A stretch of 64,000 bases of DNA from Byssothecium circinans (Eukaryota; Ascomycota; Dothideomycetes; Pleosporales; Massarinaceae). The notes under the pieces were generated by a model that saw only the letters and a program-made list of their open reading frames with translations, made no database searches and had not been told where the DNA came from. The stretch lies in NCBI GenBank assembly GCA_010015675.1, contig ML977012.1, positions 35,238 through 99,237 on the forward strand. Reading direction: 5' to 3'. Position 1 is the stretch's first letter, and the number at the start of each line of letters is the position of its first letter. Positions 58,290-64,000 of the stretch are shown here, piece after piece. The position numbers and the translations under genes are program-made.

Positions 58290-60867
58290 CTAGAGAGGAG
58301 TATCCCAGTCGGATATCTGATAGATATCTTGAATCTCTGACTCTGAGAGCTCTACTGGGAGCTCTCCGTCGGGCGTCGCCCTGGGTGGAGTAAAACCCGC
58401 CCTCAGCCAGCTCCTCACGCAGGTGATAGTGGAGAGCAATTGAGGGCTCATTTTACGGCGTTTGGGCTCCATCATATCGCCAACCTCGGAGAATACTCTC
58501 TCACAGTAACAGGAGGACGCTGGGATTGACATAAGATCAACTGCCAACTGAGAAAGGCTGGGATACTTATCGCGGAGAGATAGCTAATACCGAATAGGAT
58601 CTGTACGGTGTATGTAATCCTTAGGGACACTAGGTTCATTGTGCCACCAGCGCTCGAATTCATCAGTACTCTGTATAAGAGGAGCTACTTTTTCAGCTCT
58701 TAGAGGCTTAACGTGCTGCTCAGCGTAGTCATCGATATTAGTAACGCGCTTCCATTTACGCGGGGGAGAGTTGACAGGGCTGCTGTCACCCTTCTTGTAC
58801 TCAGTCCACAGCTCTTAGAATTGCCTGTTAGCTTTTTTAAGCTATACACTGTACTCTCCGGTCCACGAGTTTACAAAGTAGTACTTGTAATACGGGTGGA
58901 GGACTGTAGAGGCGTAATAAACTAGTGTCTCTTTAAGCAGCGTGTAATACTTAGAGAGCTTTGTGTGGGCTGCCGTTACGTTGATTTTTAAGTGGTCCTT
59001 AGGAGCGTCAGGCTCATTAAAATTAACGCTCGAAAAGCCCTTAATGAGCTGCTCAAACTAGGAGAGGAGGTACTCAAAAGTAGGATACACCTCGTAAATC
59101 GCTCTAAAACGGCTAGAGTCGCCGCGGCCTTCAAGTCTCTTTATAGCCTCCTTCAAGGGCTGAAGGACCTCAATATATTAATTGATTGTAGCCTAATCAG
59201 CTGCGCTTAGGCTCTTACTGTGAGCGTCAACTAGAACCTTACCGCGCGCGCGAGCTAAGGACTTGTCTTTCAACGCTCTCTTAGCTCTGTGATCAGTGAG
59301 AGCGTCAAGTGGGCGCTGGAGAAAGACGGCCCTCTCTATAAAATCAAGGTAACTGTTCTAGCGCGTAACTACGGGCTTAACGAGCTCTAAGAGCTTGCCC
59401 GTCTCGCCCTCATCGCGCGTTAATAGCTAAAACTCATTAAAGAGGTCGTGCTGCTGAGGCGTTGATACTAAATATACGAGCTCCACAAGGACTCCAATAG
59501 GGCCCTTCTCACGCCACTCGCGCAGGTATTTCTCCTCAACTCCGCGCTGCGACTCGTCGTTATCAAAGGCGTCTTTATCAGCTCCGAATATTACAGTTTG
59601 GCCCACTAAGTTGAGCGAGTGAGGCGCGCAACGGAGGCGTTGGTCTTGCAGGGAAAAGTCGTAGTAACCGCCTAACGCGTTAACGGCGGTGTCATTATTG
59701 GTTGCGTTATCCAGCGTAAAGTATCTAACAGAGCTACCGTCAATCCCAAAACTCTCCAGCGTCTTGATAACGACCGCAGCAACTCTCTCGCCCGTATGCG
59801 CGCCACTAAGTTGAGGGAGCGCGAGAGGCAAGTCGCAGACCTTGCCGCGGTAATCAACATAGTGGGCAATAAGCCCACAAAACGCGCTCTTGCCGCCCTT
59901 CATTGACTAGCCGTCGAAGCTCAAATGGACCTTACTGAGCGAGCGCGCGAGCCCAGCTTGCACCTGAGGCTGGAGATTTGCGTATAACCTCACCAGAAAG
60001 GTCGCGACGCTCTGGTGGCTGCGGAAGGTAGCCAGCTCAGCTTCTGGGTTGGCTGCGCGTAAGAGCTTGCGAAAGGCCGGCGTCTCCACCTCACGCAGTG
60101 GGTGATTGTTCTCAGCAAGCCAGCTGACTAAAGCGAGTCGAAAGTGCTGCTGATTGAAGTTTCCGAGGGCGTTAGACACCTCCTGCGACACCTGTACGCC
60201 GCCGCCCATAAGAGACGCGAGCGTGAGCTGGCTGCTTATTCGGGCGCAGGTACCCATGGCCGACGCGCCTTTGCTCGACGTGATTCCACGCTGAGGTCGT
60301 TGAGCTTGACGTTTCCAGTATCCCCCGAGTCCCAGGCACCTTGTGTATGTGGCAGTAGCGGCAGACGAAGAAAATACGGCTCATGTCAGCGCGGAGGGCG
60401 ACGCGATATCCATGCTCATAGAGCACTAATTTCTTAAACTTCTGAGTGCGCAGAGGCTTTGTAAACTCAGGTAACCTCTTCCAGTCGATCCCATCAAAGT
60501 TATCCGTGAACCGCACGTCGAAGCTATCCACAGAGCTCTCTTGGCCAGCCGACGAGGCGACTGAGGGCGCTGTAGCTGCTCGAGATGACGCAGCTCGAGC
60601 TTGGGGCGTCGCAGTTTCTGGCAGCCTACGGGAGGGTGTCGGCGCGTTCAAGGGCCCTGCGGAGGGTGTCGCAGTGATCAAGGGCAGAGCGGCTTCAAAG
60701 GACGCGGCGTTGAGGTCCTGGAGCTCAGTCTCGAAGCTCTGGCTGCTCTGGTCGCCCTGTGAGCTCTGGTTGCTCTGCAAGTCAAGCGCGACAACTAGGG
60801 GAGTCGCCGACGCCGTCGCTGTACTCGGAAGGCCTTGTTTACCTTTTCTGCGTAAGCTAGGGGGCAT
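58290..60867 (-). pseudogene. hAT transposase pseudogene, RIP-like stops
   Basis: The start (MPPSLRRKGKQGLPS) leads into a Ser/Gln-rich segment and a BED-like zinc motif (FVCRYCHIHKVPG ... AWNHVEQ). Near 60170-60257 the frame shifts. From there one continuous frame runs to the stop at 58290, containing the catalytic-core text YFTLDNATNN and RCAPHSLNLVGQ and the C-terminal hAT dimerisation domain (MSIPASSCYCERVFSEVGD). It is cut by nine in-frame stops at 59907, 59427, 59358, 59193, 59178, 59058, 58842, 58815 and 58584 (lowest base of each). Seven are TAG, two TAA, none TGA; each could come from a Trp or Gln codon by a C-to-T or G-to-A change, as RIP produces. Confidence 0.9.
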
Positions 60868-61186
60868 TATATGGGTGTGAGAGCGAGGGCGTAGGTGGAA
60901 GGTTGATACAGGGCAGACGCGGATAATTCTTGGTGTTTTGGCTTACTAGTTACCCAATTAGGAAATCGCTCAAAACACCAAAAATACGTCAAAATATCGA
61001 TATTTGGCCATTTTTACGGCCTCAAAAACCCATCTCAGCGTCGAAAACGGCGTCAAAATCGATCAAAACGATCAGGAGGATCAATCAGGAAATTGCTGAT
61101 ATCCTGATTGATAGTACCTTTGTATGGGGGGAGGATTGACCTGATTGGTAGGATCAATCTGACGAAAATCGATCAAAAACTGATGT

Positions 61187-61210
61187 CCTGATTGATTGAT
61201 AGCAACTCTG
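61187..61210. repeat. hAT right terminal inverted repeat
   Basis: The reverse complement of this end matches the left end at 58112-58135 over 24 bases and then diverges, regaining similarity at a shared CAGTTTTTG a few bases further in. Confidence 0.9.
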
Positions 61211-61218
61211 ATTGAACC
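61211..61218. repeat. hAT target-site duplication, right copy
   Basis: ATTGAACC, identical to 58104-58111. The match dates insertion as a simple single transposition event with unchanged borders. Confidence 0.92.
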
Positions 61219-61367
61219 ATCGCAAGACCCATTCGTAGTTTCGTATGACTGAGATACCCCGATTTGTGCAGAAAAGATGGGTAAGACAGGGTCTAATGAA
61301 GAGAAGGAACTTGGTGAGCATAAACTCTCCGGCCTTACCCCATATTGGCAACGTGCAAAGTGTGGAA

Positions 61368-62435
61368 CTACCACAGGCAAGCAGTATTCTTGCGCCATAA
61401 GTCCCTAGTAGCCTGGACTGCATCCTCTTCAGAGTCCTGGCCAGTCAGATAGGGAATACCTAGCGTGCCTTGGGCTTGCTGCAGATCCGCGATCTCCGTC
61501 TGTACGTAAGCCATGAAGTCAACATTAGTGGAGTATCCCAGCCAGTCATCGACAACCTTCCAGCGTTTCAACATCCGGTAATGCCTCAGCGGCCGGTTAC
61601 TGTTCGAGACCGGATTGATCATAATCTCCGCATTCTCCGCCACAATGAGGAAGCGAAGAGCAGTCAACTCCTGTTCTCGTGTCACGTCAACGTTAACAGC
61701 GCGTGGCGGCCGAGAGACCAACAGGTTGAAGTTCCAGAAGAGATGCGCTACGCGCCCAGGCATTGTTGGGTCGAATCCAACATCGAAAACGTCCATCATG
61801 AGGAACACAAGGTTACGCAGAGGCTCAGCTCGTAGCCTACGTACAGCATGAGGGTAGCGCGGGTGATTCCGGTCGGGATGCCATATGTCTGGATCTGTGG
61901 CTACCAATTTGATGTAGCGAACCACATCAGACGAGAAATTGGTGCCCTGTATGGACTCTACTTTTGCGGCCAGGTGCATAAGCACGGCGTTAATGTGATA
62001 TTCACGAGCAGAGGATGACGCGTTAGGTCCGGGCGGGCCGTGCTGGCGCACAATACCCCAAGTTGCCTGCACTAGGCTATGGGCATAGTTACTGGAGAGC
62101 CCAGATACTATGCGCCAAAGCGGAACCCAAAGCTCATGTGGGGTCGGTGTCGGTGTCGGGCGTGGGAGTGCGAGTGGAAGTCGGAGCGGGCGCGGGAGCG
62201 GAATCGGGGCCACAGTCAGATTCGGCAGGGTTTGTTCTCGTCCGTACATTTGGCTGCGACATTTCGGACACGCATCTGGTGAGGGAGCGTTCTCAATGTT
62301 GGCCGTGATGCAGGTGATGCCAAACCAGTGGCCGCATGGCAGACGGACGGCGACGTGATCCAGGTCGTAAGCTTCGTAGCAGATGTCGCACTCTTCCGGA
62401 GAAGAAAGGCTGCGAATAAACCGGTCTTTGTCCAT
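61368..62435 (-). CDS. RING-finger domain protein
   Basis: Single exon, 355 residues from MDKDRFIRSLSSPEECDICY; an upstream in-frame ATG at 62549 would add 38 residues, but the inner start places the RING at the N-terminus, as in many dothideomycete genes of this type. The RING runs from ECDICYEAYDLDHVAV through LPCGHWFGITCITANI to CPKCRSQ. The usual second His of the C-x-H-x2-H spacing is Gly here (CGHWFG), a substitution common to this fungal subfamily. A Pro/Leu repeat (PRPLRLPLALPRPTPTPTP) follows, then a helical domain of unknown function (WHPDRNHPRYPHAVRRL; HYRMLKRWKVVDDWLGY). Likely a ubiquitin ligase or adaptor. Confidence 0.75.
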   Translation of the reverse strand: MDKDRFIRSLSSPEECDICYEAYDLDHVAVRLPCGHWFGITCITANIENAPSPDACPKCRSQMYGREQTLPNLTVAPIPLPRPLRLPLALPRPTPTPTPHELWVPLWRIVSGLSSNYAHSLVQATWGIVRQHGPPGPNASSSAREYHINAVLMHLAAKVESIQGTNFSSDVVRYIKLVATDPDIWHPDRNHPRYPHAVRRLRAEPLRNLVFLMMDVFDVGFDPTMPGRVAHLFWNFNLLVSRPPRAVNVDVTREQELTALRFLIVAENAEIMINPVSNSNRPLRHYRMLKRWKVVDDWLGYSTNVDFMAYVQTEIADLQQAQGTLGIPYLTGQDSEEDAVQATRDLWRKNTACLW

Positions 62436-63427
62436 GACGGCGGAGAGTGTTCTGTATCTGGTCAGTCCGGGTGCTTCATGAGTTGGTGATAGTGATAGGG
62501 CAACCGCGCGTCCAAGGAACCGCGACTCCGTATCGAGGTTTTGCAGCACGAAACTACCCGTAACGTGAGATGCGTTGTAGGTTGTATCGAGAAGTCTTAG
62601 AGTCGGGCTTGAAATGTTGAGGTGCCCAAATTAGTGTGCAAACGGGACGCACGCCAAGAAACGACACCTGATGAAGTGGAAGGCACAGCTTGGAACTAAG
62701 GACGATAGCTTCTTCGGTGCACGTATGCCTCGAAGTTCGCATTTTGAGGCTGCGAGTGAAGGTATCAAGATTCTGGAAAGAATATTGCAGGAGAGCAGGA
62801 CGTCGTCTGAACGCGTACTGGCGGGACAGGTGTGCAAGTCAAGACCTGGTGCGTCTTGAAAGTACTATACTACCACAGCGTGAAAGGCGTGAAGAGCCGC
62901 GAGGATGAGATGAGGAGGGTATAAATGGAAGTACGGATGAAGGATTGATCGATTTCACATTCTTAACCCGCTACTAGAATGGATGAAGCATAACGCGGAG
63001 GTTGTCATCATGGAGAGAAATCTAGGCAGCTCAGTAAAAGGAATAGAGAGAGATACTTGACATCTTCTTCGAGTGGGCATTCATCCTCACTGTAACAAGG
63101 AGGAACATTGAGTTAGTTGGACCACGAGTGGCCTGCTGCAAGCCAGAGCTAACGAGATCGGATCTAGCGTTGACTAGCGTGTTTTGGGGAACTTTTAGCG
63201 TATGCAGAATTCGAGGAATTCTTGGCGTATGCACAAGATTCCGATTCCCCCCCAAATCCCCGCCAAATCGTAGTTTCTAGTGAATCTCAGCCATTTCCAC
63301 ACCACATGGGCGAAGGCCGTCGTATCGTAAGTCGAGGCTGTAAAGTTATTAGTGAGGGCATATACTGACGCGTTTTCTTATGTTGCAACTGCAGAGCTTT
63401 CGAGTACTCAGCCGATTTGCCTATACC
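62436..63427. other. Intergenic region, nothing recognised
   Basis: About 1 kb upstream of both the RING gene and the right-edge reading frame. No domain-bearing open frame was seen. It should hold both promoters. Confidence 0.4.
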
Positions 63428-64000
63428 ATGCCCCCAAAAGCCACACCGACTGCGACGCGTCGCTCTAAGAGAGCTCAAAAAGGCGTCAACAACCACAGTG
63501 CTGCCGCCCTTAATGAGCTCCAAACTCCTGCTCCTATTGCTCCTGTTGCTCCTGTTGCTCCTGTTCGTGGAGGAGTTGCTGCTCGCCGGGGAGCTGCTCG
63601 ACGCGGTGGGCGACCTCCTGCTCGAGGCGGCAAAGCACCTCCTGCGACTCCTCGGGCGCCAGGTCCTCCGCGAAAGCGCCCTGCTGAGCGAGCTATCTCG
63701 CCCGATCCGTTTCAAAGTGTGCTGCCAAGGAGGAGGCTAGTGGGGCTGGAGGCTCAGCTGGAGCAAAAGCGCGCGGAGCTGGCGTACTTAGAGCGTATGC
63801 AAGAGGGCCGGGCCCACCTTGTTAAGGAGGGCGTTAAGGAGACTGAGGGACCTATTTCCAGTAAGGAAGAGGCTCTTAATAAGGCTGATGCCGGCGCGTA
63901 CGAGGATCGTACTCATGAAGCTCGCCGTCGCCAGCAAAGTACAGTGGGACCTCCTCGTACTCATGGCTTTGACGGGCGGCCATTATCGCTGGAGGGCCTG
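63428..64000 (+). CDS. Partial low-complexity protein, possibly repeat-associated
   Basis: An open frame starts at MPPKATPTATRRSKRAQKG and is still open at the window edge, so at least 191 residues. It has a tandem PVAPVAP run, an Arg/Gly/Ala-rich stretch (GGVAARRGAARRGGRPPARGG), then a coiled-coil-like segment (LEAQLEQKRAELAYLERMQ) and a charged tail. Such N-termini are common in gag-like or other repeat-encoded proteins of filamentous fungi, but no diagnostic domain is inside the window. An overlapping frame that reads as polyleucine is a shadow of the proline/valine repeat. Confidence 0.5.
   Translation, partial: MPPKATPTATRRSKRAQKGVNNHSAAALNELQTPAPIAPVAPVAPVRGGVAARRGAARRGGRPPARGGKAPPATPRAPGPPRKRPAERAISPDPFQSVLPRRRLVGLEAQLEQKRAELAYLERMQEGRAHLVKEGVKETEGPISSKEEALNKADAGAYEDRTHEARRRQQSTVGPPRTHGFDGRPLSLEGL

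Larger units (their letters stand above)
58112..61210 (-). mobile_element. hAT-superfamily DNA transposon, complete but inactivated
   Basis: A 3099-bp element bounded by 24-bp perfect terminal inverted repeats beginning CAGAGTTGCTATCAATCA, with perfect 8-bp target duplications outside. CAGAG-type ends and 8-bp duplications are characteristic of hAT. Just inside both ends the motif TGATTGAT/ATCAATCA recurs many times, as expected for subterminal transposase-binding sites. The element carries one transposase gene on the minus strand, now interrupted by stops. The intact ends suggest it could still be mobilised if a compatible transposase existed elsewhere; that is inference. Confidence 0.93.

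Noticed and set aside
63417..63740. Open frame with a run of leucines
   Set aside because: It begins without ATG and is the shifted reading of the Pro/Val/Ala repeat in the better-supported frame starting at 63428.

Overview
The window is nuclear DNA of a filamentous ascomycete, most likely a dothideomycete. Genes carry one to twelve short introns (about 45-160 bp, GT-AG, with CTAAC-like branch sites). The content is typical of that group: a highly reducing polyketide synthase, a GH11 xylanase, Zn2Cys6 and fungal-type regulators, and a transposon whose stop codons look like RIP (repeat-induced point mutation). No bacterial-style operons, CRISPR arrays, rRNA or tRNA genes were seen. Intron boundaries below were placed by eye; where exon lengths are given, the spliced frame closes.

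Region 1 (1-30 kb) is mostly housekeeping: a UBAC/UAS/UBX membrane protein of ER-associated degradation, an EST1/SMG7-like mRNA-decay factor, a ZNF511-like zinc-finger protein, an uncharacterised Cys/His protein, a secreted GH11 xylanase, an AT-rich decayed stretch with a damaged regulator gene, a Mn-type cation diffusion facilitator, an APH-fold kinase-like protein, an uncharacterised nuclear-type protein, and the divergent pair SDA1 (60S biogenesis) and RSE1 (SF3b splicing subunit).

Region 2 (30-57 kb) is accessory and is the most interesting part. It holds a short-chain dehydrogenase, a small possibly truncated gene, a Zn2Cys6 regulator, an uncharacterised acidic protein, a 2264-residue highly reducing PKS (KS-AT-DH-ER-KR-ACP, no methyltransferase), a divergently transcribed FSH-type serine hydrolase, a full-length ABC-B transporter and a secreted beta-lactamase-fold protein. 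Together these look like a compact polyketide locus: the PKS builds the chain, the FSH hydrolase could release it in trans as LovG does, the ABC-B pump could export it, the Zn2Cys6 factor could regulate it, and the SDR and beta-lactamase-fold enzyme could tailor it. Joint function is inference.

Region 3 (57-64 kb) is repeat-associated: a complete but dead 3.1-kb hAT transposon with matching terminal inverted repeats and a perfect 8-bp target duplication, flanked on both sides by RING-like genes, and finally a low-complexity reading frame that runs off the right edge.
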